Source of the DNA: Betaproteobacteria bacterium
GTDB taxonomy: Bacteria > Pseudomonadota > Gammaproteobacteria > Burkholderiales > SG8-39
Assembly: GCA_016195915.1 (NCBI GenBank)
Contig: JACPYS010000006.1
Coordinates: 62,001 to 126,000, forward strand
DNA: 64,000 nt
Direction: 5' to 3'
Shown here: positions 49,001 through 60,242 of the stretch, piece after piece
Layout of the letters: each line of letters opens with the position of its first letter
Position numbering within the stretch: the first letter of the stretch is position 1
The notes under the pieces: generated by a model
What the model was told of the DNA's origin: nothing
What the model saw: the letters and a program-made list of their open reading frames with translations, nothing else
The model's database searches: none
Position numbers and translations under genes: made by a program

Positions 49001-49969
49001 ATGAGGTTGCTGCTCCCGGCCGCGTTGATGGCCGTGTCGTTCATCACGACCGATGCGCCGGCACAGCCCGCCGACGCCTGGCCGCAGAAGCCCATCACGC
49101 TGATCGTCCCGTTCCCCGCAGGCAGCGGATCCGATGTCGTCGGCCGCATCTACGCGAAGGCGATCACCGAAGCCCTGAAAGTGCCGGCGGTGGTCGACAA
49201 CCGGCCGGGGGCCAACGCCATGATCGGCTCGCAACTGGTCGCCAATGCGGCGCCCGATGGCTACACCGTGCTCATCGGCAGCGGTACGGCGAACGCGGTG
49301 AACTACGCGCTGTTCGCCGATCGCATCACCTACAAGCCGCAATCCTTTACCACGGTATCACTGGTGTCCGCGGGACCAGTGGTGATGTTCGCTCAAAAAG
49401 CGCTGGAGGGCGCCACCTTGCAGGCGCTCGTGGCGGCTGCCGCCAAATCCGGCAAGGGCCTCACCTGCGGCAACGGCAATGCGGTGACTCAGGTGGCTTG
49501 CGAAGTGTTCCGGCTGCAGGCGAAGCTCGACGTGGTCAGTGTGCCGTACAAGGGCAATGCGCAATCGCTGCAGGACGTCGCGGGCGGCCAGATTTCGATC
49601 GCGTTCTCCGATATGTCGGCAGCGAGCCCCTTCGTCGGCAACGATCGCGTGCGGGCGGTGGCCGTCGCCGCCAACGATCGCCTGCCCGCGATCGGCGGCG
49701 TCCCGACCTTCAAGGAACAGGGTTACCCGGATTTCCAGTTTCTCGCCTGGACCGCGGTGTTCGTCCCCGCGAAAACGCCACCGGCGGTGGTGCAGAAACT
49801 CAATGACGCCGCGTTGCACATGCTCAGGATGGCCGAATGGGAGAGGCAGCGCGAGGCCGGATCCGGCATACCGGTTACCGGCGAGCTCAAGTCCTCGCAG
49901 GAATTCGTTGCTACTGAAATCGCCAAGTGGGCGCGCTACATCCTGCAGACTGGCGTCAAGCCGCAATGA
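49001..49969 (+). CDS. Bug/TctC-family periplasmic solute receptor
   Basis: The protein has 322 residues. Two nearby ATGs exist (48986, 49001); GAGGAGG at 48988-48994 is well placed only for 49001. Signal peptide about 1-23, then WPQKPITLIVPFPAGSGSDV, VVDNRPGANA, AAPDGYTVLIG and VPYKGNAQSL. It follows another Bug gene by 17 bases; two tandem receptors with different sequences may take up related ligands. The stop overlaps the methyltransferase start (ATGA). Confidence 0.92.
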   Translation: MRLLLPAALMAVSFITTDAPAQPADAWPQKPITLIVPFPAGSGSDVVGRIYAKAITEALKVPAVVDNRPGANAMIGSQLVANAAPDGYTVLIGSGTANAVNYALFADRITYKPQSFTTVSLVSAGPVVMFAQKALEGATLQALVAAAAKSGKGLTCGNGNAVTQVACEVFRLQAKLDVVSVPYKGNAQSLQDVAGGQISIAFSDMSAASPFVGNDRVRAVAVAANDRLPAIGGVPTFKEQGYPDFQFLAWTAVFVPAKTPPAVVQKLNDAALHMLRMAEWERQREAGSGIPVTGELKSSQEFVATEIAKWARYILQTGVKPQ

Positions 49970-50619
49970 CGACCGGCCTTGAGGAGTACTACGCAAGACG
50001 CGCTGCCGAATACGAGCGCATCTACGCCAAGCCCGAGCGCCAGGCCGATCTGGCAGTGTTGCGCGCGCGCATCGGAGCATTTTTCGCGGGGCGCCGCGTG
50101 CTCGAACTCGCGTGCGGCACGGGCTGGTGGACTGCCGTCATTGCGCCGCTTGCCGCGCGGGTCACGGCGCTCGATGTGAATGAAGAAGTGCTCGCCATCG
50201 CTCGCGCCAAGGCGTTTGCGCCGGGGCGCGTGGAGTTTGCAATCGGCGACGCTTATGCGCCGCCGGAACTGCGCGCAACGCACGATGCGCTGTTTGCGGG
50301 GTTCTGGTGGTCGCACGTGCCAAAGGCGCGCCTCGAAGCGTTTCTTGCACGTGCCGCGCAGGCCATCGCGCCGGGCTCGCGCGTGGCGTTTCTCGACAAT
50401 CGCTATGTCGAGGGTTCGAGCACCCCGCTTTCCCGCACCGACGCCGGCGGCGATACCTGGCAAAGGCGCGGGCTCGACGATGGCAGCGAGCACGAAGTGC
50501 TGAAGAACTTCCCCTCGCGTGAGGAACTCCTGCAACGTGCCGCGGTCTGCGGAGGCGTCGATGCGCGGGTCGAAATGCTGCCGTATTATTGGCTGCTGAC
50601 TTTCGACGCCAAGGCATGA
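49966..50619 (+). CDS. Class I SAM-dependent methyltransferase
   Basis: The protein has 217 residues from ATG 49966. SAM motif I VLELACGTGWWT (about 48-59), motif II VTALDVNEE and motif III VAFLDNRYVEG are visible. YYARRAAEYERIYAK at the start is common in small-molecule methyltransferases. The acceptor is unknown. It is coupled to the preceding Bug gene and the following hydrolase by ATGA overlaps. Confidence 0.85.
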   Translation: MTTGLEEYYARRAAEYERIYAKPERQADLAVLRARIGAFFAGRRVLELACGTGWWTAVIAPLAARVTALDVNEEVLAIARAKAFAPGRVEFAIGDAYAPPELRATHDALFAGFWWSHVPKARLEAFLARAAQAIAPGSRVAFLDNRYVEGSSTPLSRTDAGGDTWQRRGLDDGSEHEVLKNFPSREELLQRAAVCGGVDARVEMLPYYWLLTFDAKA

Positions 50620-51473
50620 AATCCGATCTACCCTGCGAAATCCGCGGACCGCGCGTACCCGGAGTTCCGCTGGTGCTCGATTCGCCCCACTCCGGCCGCC
50701 GCTTCCCGGCGGATTTCGATGCCATCGTGTCGGAGTGGGACCTGCGCGACACGGAAGACTGCTACGTCGACGAACTCTACGCCGCCGCGCCCGAGATCGG
50801 CGCATCGTTGCTGGCAGCGCATTTCCCGCGCTCGTATCTCGATCCGAACCGGCACGCGGGCGACGTCGACCCGGAACTGATCGATGGGAAATGGCCGCAC
50901 GAGTACCGTCCGAGCCGCAAGGCGAAGATCGGCAAGGCGCTGGTGTGGCGCACGCTCGAAGACGGCCGGCCGATCTACGCGCGCCGGCTCGCCGTGGAGG
51001 AGGTCAAGGGGCGCATCGAGCGGTATCACGCGCCCTACCATGCCTCGCTGCTCGGGCTGCTCGATGGCGCACACGCGCGCTTCGGCTGCGTGTATCACAT
51101 CAATTGCCACTCGATGCGCGCGGTGGCGGGCAGGATGAGCGAAGACGGCGAGGGCAGGCCGCGCGCCGATTTCGTGCTCGGTGATCGAGACGGCACGACC
51201 TGCGCGCCGGGATTCACCGAGGCGGTGCGCGCCGTGCTGGCCGGGATGGGTTATGACGTCAAGCTGAACGATCCATACAAGGGCGTCGAGCTGGTGCGCG
51301 CCTATTCGGACCCGCGCGCGCATCGCCACAGCCTGCAGATCGAAATCAACAAGCGCCTGTACATGGACGAGATTACGCTCGCGAGGACTGAGGGCTTTCC
51401 CCGGTTGCAGAAGGACCTCGAGAGGCTGGTCGAGGCCGTCGCTGATTACGCAAAGGAGCGCATCCGTGGCTGA
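50616..51473 (+). CDS. N-formylglutamate amidohydrolase-family protein
   Basis: The protein has 285 residues from ATG 50616. Motifs: PLVLDSPHSGRRFP, DTEDCYVDELY, SYLDPNRHAGDVD, YHINCHSM and SLQIEINKRLYMDE, which carry the zinc ligands of HutG2/FGase proteins. The family cleaves N-formylglutamate to formate and glutamate, though paralogues act on other N-acyl amino acids. It overlaps both neighbours (4 and 8 bases). No histidine-degradation genes are nearby. Confidence 0.88.
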   Translation: MKSDLPCEIRGPRVPGVPLVLDSPHSGRRFPADFDAIVSEWDLRDTEDCYVDELYAAAPEIGASLLAAHFPRSYLDPNRHAGDVDPELIDGKWPHEYRPSRKAKIGKALVWRTLEDGRPIYARRLAVEEVKGRIERYHAPYHASLLGLLDGAHARFGCVYHINCHSMRAVAGRMSEDGEGRPRADFVLGDRDGTTCAPGFTEAVRAVLAGMGYDVKLNDPYKGVELVRAYSDPRAHRHSLQIEINKRLYMDEITLARTEGFPRLQKDLERLVEAVADYAKERIRG

Positions 51474-52416
51474 GAATCATCCGATCGAGATATCCCCGCC
51501 CGACATTTCCGCGTACCGCGAGGGGAACACCGGGGTCGAGTACGTCAGCGTGCTCGATTCCGGCGAACCCGGTCCGAGCGTGATGATTCAGGCGCTCACG
51601 CACGGCAACGAGTTTTGCGGCGCGATCGCCATGGACGCGCTGCTGCGTGACGGCGTGCGGCCGCACAAGGGAAAGCTCACGCTGGCGTTTGCCAACGTAG
51701 CCGCGTATGCCCGGTTCGATTTCGACGATCCGAACCGCTCGCGCTTTATCGACGAGGACTACAACCGCGTATGGGGCGACGACCAGTTGAAAGGCGCGCG
51801 CGACTCGGCCGAACTGCGGCGCGCGAGGGAGCTCGTGCGTTTCGTGGACGAGGCGGACCTGCTGCTCGATTTGCACTCGATGCACGAGCCCTGCCGCCCG
51901 ATCATGGTGTGCGCGAAGAGCGAAAAGAGCGTCGCGCTCGCCAGCCGCATCGGAGTGCCCGGGGATTTGCTAATCGACACGGGACATCCGGCCGGGCTGC
52001 GCATGATCGAGCGCGGCGGTTTTTGCGACCCGGCCAGCCCGCGCACCGCGGTCCTGATCGAATGCGGCCAGCACTGGGAGTGGAGCTCGGCCGATGTCGC
52101 GCTCGACACCGCGCTGAGGTTCCTTCGCGCAAGCGGCATTGTCGCTGAGGAGTTCATCGCACCGCGGCTGCGTTTGCAGCCGCCCGCGGTGCAGCGCGTG
52201 ATCCGCGTCACCGAACCCGTCGTGGCGCAGAGCATGAATTTCCGCTTTGCCGGAAATTTCACCGGCCTGGAGGTGATCGCGCGGGCCGGCACACCGATCG
52301 CATACGACGGCGAGCGTACCTGGAGCGCGCACTACGATGACTGTGTGCTGGTGATGCCTTCGATGGCGCACCTCAAGCCCGGCACCACGATGGTTCGCCT
52401 CGGCAGGTATGCATAG
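51466..52416 (+). CDS. AstE/aspartoacylase-family zinc deacylase
   Basis: The protein has 316 residues from GTG 51466. Zinc carboxypeptidase-like core: QALTHGNEFCGA (His and Glu ligands), FDDPNRSRFIDEDYNRVWG, and LLLDLHSMHEP (His ligand), then IECGQHWE. The family removes acyl groups from N-acyl amino acids (succinylglutamate, acetylaspartate). Paired with an N-formylglutamate amidohydrolase, it supports a pathway for deacylating amino acids. Last gene of the run. Confidence 0.85.
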   Translation: MAENHPIEISPPDISAYREGNTGVEYVSVLDSGEPGPSVMIQALTHGNEFCGAIAMDALLRDGVRPHKGKLTLAFANVAAYARFDFDDPNRSRFIDEDYNRVWGDDQLKGARDSAELRRARELVRFVDEADLLLDLHSMHEPCRPIMVCAKSEKSVALASRIGVPGDLLIDTGHPAGLRMIERGGFCDPASPRTAVLIECGQHWEWSSADVALDTALRFLRASGIVAEEFIAPRLRLQPPAVQRVIRVTEPVVAQSMNFRFAGNFTGLEVIARAGTPIAYDGERTWSAHYDDCVLVMPSMAHLKPGTTMVRLGRYA

Positions 52417-52450
52417 TGGTCCGTTGCGGCAACAGCGGTTTCGGACGCGG

Positions 52451-52479
52451 TTGACTGCAATCCTTGCCCCCGTTACATT
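52451..52479 (+). promoter_or_regulatory. Promoter of the glycine riboswitch-gcv transcript
   Basis: TTGACT (52451-52456), a 17-base spacer and TACATT (52474-52479) form a sigma-70-type promoter about 15-20 bases upstream of the first aptamer, so transcription would start just before it. Confidence 0.6.
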
Positions 52480-52493
52480 TGCCACGCCTGCAT

Positions 52494-52680
52494 GTCCCGG
52501 GCGGGAGAGACCGGCAAGTCCGGCGCCGAAGGAGTAAAGGCCCCGCAAACTCTCAGGCAAAAGGACCCCCGGGACTGGGCACTCTGGAGAGTAGGTCCGC
52601 TCGCGCGGATCTCGCCGAAGGTATACGCAGCTTTCCGCAAGGAATCTGCCAATTTCTCAGGCAAATGGACAGAGGGGCGC
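52494..52680 (+). promoter_or_regulatory. Tandem glycine riboswitch upstream of gcvHPT
   Basis: Two glycine aptamers are visible. Aptamer 1 (52494-52575) is closed by GTCCCGGG pairing with CCCGGGAC, and holds GGAGAG, GCCGAAGGAGTAAAG and ACTCTCAGGCAAAAGGAC. Aptamer 2 (about 52580-52680) holds CTGGAGAGT, CGCCGAAGGTATACGCA and TTTCTCAGGCAAATGGACAG. Glycine-bound tandem aptamers usually switch on glycine cleavage genes. The expression platform would be 52680-52747, which contains TGTCA-AC-TGACA next to the GGAG ribosome site of gcvH, suggesting control of translation (inference). Confidence 0.92.
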
Positions 52681-52747
52681 ATGAATCGGCAACGGTCGTG
52701 CGCCGCGATCCCGCGCGCATGCCGCTGTCAACTGACATGGAGCCAGC

Positions 52748-53134
52748 GTGGACATCCCTGAAAAGTTGAAATACACCGCGTCGCACGAGTGGATCGCCGA
52801 CCACGGCGATGGCACGGTAAGCGTCGGTATTACTGCCGTCGCAGCCGACCAGCTCGGCGAACTGGTTTACGTCGAGCTGCCCAAGTCGGGCACGCAATAC
52901 GAGCAAGGCGACGCCTGCGCGGTCGTCGAATCCACCAAAGCCGCGTCCGACGTGTACTCCCCGCTTTCGGGGGAGGTCATCGCGGCGAACGGAGCGCTCG
53001 CCGACGCGCCGGGACAGGTGAATGTTTCGCCCTACGCGGAGGGGTGGCTGTTCAAACTCAAACTCTCCAATCCCGGCGAACTTGCGGCGCTGCTCGATGC
53101 CGCGGCTTACCGCGCTTCGGCCGGCACGCACTGA
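52748..53134 (+). CDS. gcvH: Glycine cleavage system H protein
   Basis: The H protein carries the aminomethyl group on lipoyl-lysine between P, T and L proteins. The protein has 128 residues from GTG 52748. LKYTASHEWI, GDGTVSVGITAVAADQLGEL, and ACAVVESTKAASDVYSPLSG with the lipoylated lysine (about Lys64), are standard. It comes first in this operon, directly behind the riboswitch, rather than after gcvT as in E. coli. Confidence 0.95.
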   Translation: MDIPEKLKYTASHEWIADHGDGTVSVGITAVAADQLGELVYVELPKSGTQYEQGDACAVVESTKAASDVYSPLSGEVIAANGALADAPGQVNVSPYAEGWLFKLKLSNPGELAALLDAAAYRASAGTH

Positions 53135-53135
53135 G

Positions 53136-55966
<2,831 letters not shown>

Positions 55967-55970
<4 letters not shown>

Positions 55971-57043
55971 GCAGTGCGCTGCGGCGCACGCCGCTTCATG
56001 CGCTGCACCTCGAACTGGGCGCGCGCATGGTGCCGTTCGCGGGTTACGAGATGCCGGTGCAGTATGCAGAAGGCCTGCGTGCCGAGCACCTCTGGACGCG
56101 CGCCAGTGCGGGTTTGTTCGATGTTTCGCACATGGGGCAGTTGCGGGTACGCGGGCCCGGACTGTTCGCTGCGCTCGAGCGCGCGCTGCCGGTGGATTTC
56201 GACGGCTGGCCAGCCGGCATGCAGAAGTATTCCCTGCTGCTCAACGAGCGCGGCGGCATCGACGATGACCTGATGGTGACGCGGCTCGAGAACGAGGTCG
56301 CGATCGTCGTCAATGCGGCGTGCAAGGACACCGACATCGTGCGCCTGTGCGCGCTGTGTCCGGAGCTCGAATTCTCCACACTCGACGACGCGCTAATCGC
56401 GCTGCAGGGGCCTCGGGCGGAGGAGGTTCTCGCAGAGGGGTCAGGTCTGAAATTCATGCATGCGGAAAGCATGAAGATCGGCGGCGCCGAATGTTTCGTG
56501 TCGCGCTCCGGCTATACCGGCGAGGACGGCTTCGAGATTTCCGTCCCCGCGTCGCAGGCTGACACGCTGGCGCGGATGCTGCTCGCGCTTCCAGCGGTGA
56601 AACCGGTTGGGCTTGGCGCGCGCGATACGCTGCGTCTCGAAGCCGCGCTTCCGCTCTATGGCCAGGAAATGGATTCAGACACCACGCCGCGCGAAGCGGG
56701 GCTCGCGTGGGCGATCGCCCGTTCGCGCCGTGCAGGAGGATCGAAAGCGGGCGGCTTTCCGGGGGCGGCGTTCGTCGATCGCGCGCGCAGCCGCCTCGTC
56801 GGGCTGATCGGATCCGAACCAGTTCCGGTGCGCATCGGTGCCCCGCTGTGTAACGCATCGGGGACCGTTGTTGGCAAAGTCACCAGCGGAACCGTGTCAC
56901 CCTCGCTCGGCAAACCGGTCATGTTGGCCAAAGTCGATGCCGGAGTAGCGGACACATCGCAGTTGAATGCGCTGGTGCGCAACCAGCCGCGTCCCGTCAC
57001 GATCGTCCCGCTTCCCTTTGTGCCGAAGCGCTACAAGCGATAG
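55967..57043 (+). CDS. gcvT: Glycine cleavage system T protein (aminomethyltransferase)
   Basis: The T protein moves the methylene group from H-bound intermediate to tetrahydrofolate, releasing ammonia. The protein has 358 residues from GTG 55967 (GTGA overlap with gcvP). RRTPLHALHLELGARMVPFA, LFDVSHMGQLRVRG, SRSGYTGEDGFEI and GLGARDTLRLEAALPLYGQE are typical. The N-terminal catalytic Asp is in FDVSHMG. The operon ends here; a short GCGGG-ACT-CCCGC hairpin overlaps the stop. Confidence 0.95.
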
Positions 57044-57096
57044 CGGGACTCCCGCGCCGCTCTCATCGAGCAGCGTGACGGCGTCAAGAAGATTTC

Positions 57097-57297
57097 TCAA
57101 CGACCGGCGCGAAAGCGGAGATAGCCGGCTTCATCATCGGCGATCCACCGCTCGAGTTGTTCCTGGGTGAATTCCCTTGGTGGCGGCGATTCACCCGCGC
57201 CAACACGCAATCGCGCGGCAAGGAACAGGAACAATTCGTCCTTTTGTTCCGGCGTCAGCGTCTCGACCGCGGCTTGGATTTCGGAAAGCGTACCCAT
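57097..57297 (-). CDS. Small conserved protein resembling addiction-module antitoxins
   Basis: The protein has 66 residues: MGTLSEIQAAVETLTPEQKD, ELFLFLAARLR and FTQEQLERWIADDEAGYLR. I recognise the general pattern of small orphan antitoxin-like proteins with an N-terminal helix of the form LTPEQKxEL; no toxin gene adjoins it on either side. Function unassigned. Confidence 0.55.
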   Translation of the reverse strand: MGTLSEIQAAVETLTPEQKDELFLFLAARLRVGAGESPPPREFTQEQLERWIADDEAGYLRFRAGR

Positions 57298-57692
57298 GGA
57301 AAGAATCTAGCATGGCGCAGCCGAGGACGGCGACTTTCAGTTGCATCAGCATCGCCGGGGTTCGGCGAACGTCACGTCGATAGGGTTCACGCAGGGGAGA
57401 CTCTCTTTCCGACCCAAAGCGCGCGCGGACTTGCGCTCCGCGAACCACAACAGGAACACAACGGACAACCGCAACAACAACCTCGGTTTCCGCGTCGCCA
57501 GTACGCTCCCAAGTCGGAGCCGCGTCCTTCACGGACGGCGCGGGTGTGCGAGGAGCGTCCAAGGCCGGCCATGACGAGAAGGCCGCGCAGCAGCGAAACA
57601 GGCGGCCACCGGGCGGCGGCGCCGGAACCGGCTTACCTGAGACGGCTTACGGACCCCACCTGATTGCGATAAAGAATCCCGCCGTAGCCGGT
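57298..57692. other. Stretch with no recognised gene
   Basis: 395 bases between two small minus-strand genes. Frames are open by GC bias but show no family signature, no ribosome site and no clear inverted repeats. I see nothing assignable. Confidence 0.4.
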
Positions 57693-57932
57693 TCAGGTGA
57701 GTTCGGGCCGATGCTCGATACGATCGACCCTCCGGTCGATCTCGTCGATGCGCTTGTGCAGGATGGCATTGTCGGCGTGGATGTCGGCAATGTTGCGGCG
57801 CAGGCCGGCGATGCTGGTCTCCAGCGAACTCACGCGCATGGTCAGCGTGTTCAGCGAGCGCTTGATGTCGCCGGTATCAATGCGAATCGCTTTCAGGTGT
57901 TCGAGGATGACGTGTTCGATGCCCTCGGTCAT
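57693..57932 (-). CDS. Small coiled-coil protein of unknown function
   Basis: The protein has 79 residues from ATG 57932. EHVILEHLKAIRIDTGDIKR, LETSIAGLRRNIADIHADNA and IDEIDRRVDRIEHR have heptad spacing of hydrophobic residues and look like one long coiled coil. Similar small proteins recur in proteobacterial genomes as conserved hypotheticals. It follows the SBP gene by 44 bases on the same strand. Confidence 0.6.
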   Translation of the reverse strand: MTEGIEHVILEHLKAIRIDTGDIKRSLNTLTMRVSSLETSIAGLRRNIADIHADNAILHKRIDEIDRRVDRIEHRPELT

Positions 57933-57976
57933 GGCGCGCCCCGAGATGAAGGCCGGGTCACCCAGCAGGAACTCTC

Positions 57977-59551
57977 CTATTTCACCGTGGCAAACCGCGA
58001 CTCCGGCGCGTCGTTGGCGCGGTGGATGGTGGTGACGTTCTTCTTCATCACCCACGGCCGCAACTGGTGGTGCAGCGGGACGTAGTAGGCCTGATCGCGC
58101 ACCATGACGAGCGAGTCGCGGATCAGTTCGTCGCGCTTTTTCAGGTCCATCTCGGTCTTCATGGCGGTGATCATCGCGTCGAGCTTGGCGTCGCTGATGC
58201 GGCCCTGGTTGAAGCTGCCGTCCTCTCCTGTCGTCTTGGTCAGCACCAGCGACTGCAGCATGTAGAGCGAATCGAACGTCGCCACGCCCCAGCCGAGCAT
58301 GTACACGCTGGTGTCCATCTTCAGCAGTTTCGGGATGTAATTGGCGAAGGGGATCGCGTTCAGCGTCGGCTTGAGGCCGATCTTCGACCACATGCCGACC
58401 AGCGCCTGGCAGATCTTTTCGTCGTTCACGTAACGGTTGTTGGGGCAGTCCAGCGTGAATTCGAACCCGTTGGGATAGCCCGCCTGGGCCAGCAGCTTCT
58501 TCGCGCCATTCACGTCGTACTTCGTGACGACGTCCAATGCCTTGGTGTGGCCATGGATCCCGGGGGCGACCATGATGCCGGCCGGGACGGACAGGCCGCG
58601 CATGGTGACGCGCTTGATTGCCTCGCGGTCGATCGCCATGTTGAAGGCCTTGCGCACGCGCACGTCCTTGAACGGGTTCTTGCCCTTCACGTTCGAGTAC
58701 TGCAGTTCGTCGTTGTGCTGGTCCATGCCGATGAAGATGGTGCGGTTTTCGACGCCGTCGAGCACCTTCAGTTTCGGGTCCTTGCGCAGGCGATCCACGT
58801 CCTGCGTCGGCACATCGGTGACCAGGTCCAATTCGCCCGAGAGCAGGGCCGCCACGCGCGTTGCGTCAGACTTGATCGGCGTGTAGGTCACGTCCGTGAC
58901 GTTCCCAACCGGCTTGTCCCACGCACCCGGGTAGGCGGCGAAGACGATGCGCTTGTCCGGTTCCCAGCCCTTGAGAATGTAACCGGACGTGCCGTTGGCG
59001 TTGCGTGAGGCGTAGGTCTCCTCTTTCGCCGTGTAGTCCTGCACGTTCTCGGAGCGGTTCTTTTCTGCCCAGGACTTGCTCATGATCAGGAACACCGTCG
59101 CGTTCCTGAGCAGCACCGGGTTCGGTCCGGAGAGGATGAAGTCAACTGTATGGTCGTCGATTTTCTTCACTTCGCTGACCCCCGAGACGTAGATCTGCAT
59201 CGTCCCCTGCTTCTGCTTGATGCGGCCGTACGAGAACACCACGTCGTCGGCGGTGAACGGCGTGCCGTCGTGGAACTTGACGTTCTTGCGCAGATTGAAG
59301 CGCCACTGGGTCGGCGTGATCTGCTGCCAGCTGGTCGCGAGGGCCGGCTCGATCTGGAAGTTCTTGTCGTAGCGCACCAGCGGGTCGTACACGTGCCGCA
59401 GCATCGTGATGGTGGTCGCATGGTTCTGCGAATGCGGATCGAAGGTCAGGATGTCGTTCTGCGCCGCCCAGCGCAGGTTGACGGCGTGGGCGGAAGCAGC
59501 AACAAGCGCCGTTGCGGCAAGTGCGGCAAGGGCAAGGTGTCGAATACGCAT
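57977..59551 (-). CDS. Peptide-type (family 5) ABC transporter substrate-binding protein, orphan
   Basis: The protein has 524 residues with a signal peptide (about 1-23, ending AHAV). SBP_bac_5 features: LRWAAQNDILTFDPHSQN, HVYDPLVRYDKNFQIEPALA, LRKNVKFHDGTPFTADDVVF and RKAFNMAIDREAIKR. No permease or ATPase gene follows, so it must work with a transporter elsewhere, perhaps the system at 31-36.6 kb. A macrodomain gene lies 46 bases upstream on the same strand. Confidence 0.9.
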   Translation of the reverse strand: MRIRHLALAALAATALVAASAHAVNLRWAAQNDILTFDPHSQNHATTITMLRHVYDPLVRYDKNFQIEPALATSWQQITPTQWRFNLRKNVKFHDGTPFTADDVVFSYGRIKQKQGTMQIYVSGVSEVKKIDDHTVDFILSGPNPVLLRNATVFLIMSKSWAEKNRSENVQDYTAKEETYASRNANGTSGYILKGWEPDKRIVFAAYPGAWDKPVGNVTDVTYTPIKSDATRVAALLSGELDLVTDVPTQDVDRLRKDPKLKVLDGVENRTIFIGMDQHNDELQYSNVKGKNPFKDVRVRKAFNMAIDREAIKRVTMRGLSVPAGIMVAPGIHGHTKALDVVTKYDVNGAKKLLAQAGYPNGFEFTLDCPNNRYVNDEKICQALVGMWSKIGLKPTLNAIPFANYIPKLLKMDTSVYMLGWGVATFDSLYMLQSLVLTKTTGEDGSFNQGRISDAKLDAMITAMKTEMDLKKRDELIRDSLVMVRDQAYYVPLHHQLRPWVMKKNVTTIHRANDAPESRFATVK

Positions 59552-59597
59552 GGAAGTCCTCCCGGACGTTCTAAATTGTGCGGCGGAAAGTACAAAT

Positions 59598-60200
59598 CTA
59601 CCGTGAAATGGGCATTTCCGCGAGTACCGCCGCGATGACGGGCGCGTCGCGCAGGCACAGGCGGATCAGCGCCGGCGCCCTGGCCGGCACGGCCTCCAGC
59701 CAGTCCCACACGGCGCGGCGGTAGGCGCCCGCGCAGACCTTCAGCGGGACGGCGAAGATCCCCGCGCTGACAGCCGGGAAGGACACCGAGCGCCAGCCCG
59801 CGTGTTCGGCGCATGCAAACCCCGAAGTCAGGGTGCGGATCAGCTTTTCCTCCTCGCCGCCTTCGCCCATGCGCGGTCCTATGACGTGGATCACTCCCTT
59901 GAACGGCAGCCTTCCCGCGGTGGTAACGACTGCGGTGCCGGTCGGCAGCGGCCCGCGCGAGCGCACGATCTGCGCGGACTCGCGCTCGAGTTCCGGCCCG
60001 GCGGCGCGTGCGATGATGCCCGCCACGCCGCCGCCATGGGCAAGGTGGCCGTTTGCGGCATTGAATATCGCATCCACCGGCTCTTCCAGGAGATCGCCCC
60101 GCACGACTTGAAATTCATTGCCGGAAGGAAACGATGTGCGCGAGAGAATTCTGGCGTCTGTCAAGATCGGGCGCAACGAAGGGGCGGGCTGGAGTAACAT
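59598..60200 (-). CDS. Macrodomain protein (ADP-ribose-binding/deacetylase-like)
   Basis: The protein has 200 residues. Macrodomain motifs: FQVVRGDLLEEPVDAIFNAA, NGHLAHGGGVAGIIARAAG, GTAVVTTAGRLPFKGVIHVIG and SVSFPAVSAGIFAVPL. Such proteins remove ADP-ribose or O-acetyl groups from ADP-ribose conjugates. An N-terminal extension of about 28 residues precedes the fold, so a later start is possible. It is divergent from the cyclase-FHA gene (42 bases). Confidence 0.85.
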   Translation of the reverse strand: MLLQPAPSLRPILTDARILSRTSFPSGNEFQVVRGDLLEEPVDAIFNAANGHLAHGGGVAGIIARAAGPELERESAQIVRSRGPLPTGTAVVTTAGRLPFKGVIHVIGPRMGEGGEEEKLIRTLTSGFACAEHAGWRSVSFPAVSAGIFAVPLKVCAGAYRRAVWDWLEAVPARAPALIRLCLRDAPVIAAVLAEMPISR

Positions 60201-60242
60201 TTAACCGCCGAATTCGGCAATCTGGCAATCGCGAGTTGGAAC

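Noticed and set aside
52681-52761. A 26-codon frame between the riboswitch and gcvH
   Set aside because: It has no ribosome site, overlaps the gcvH start and lies in the expression platform, so it is more likely chance.
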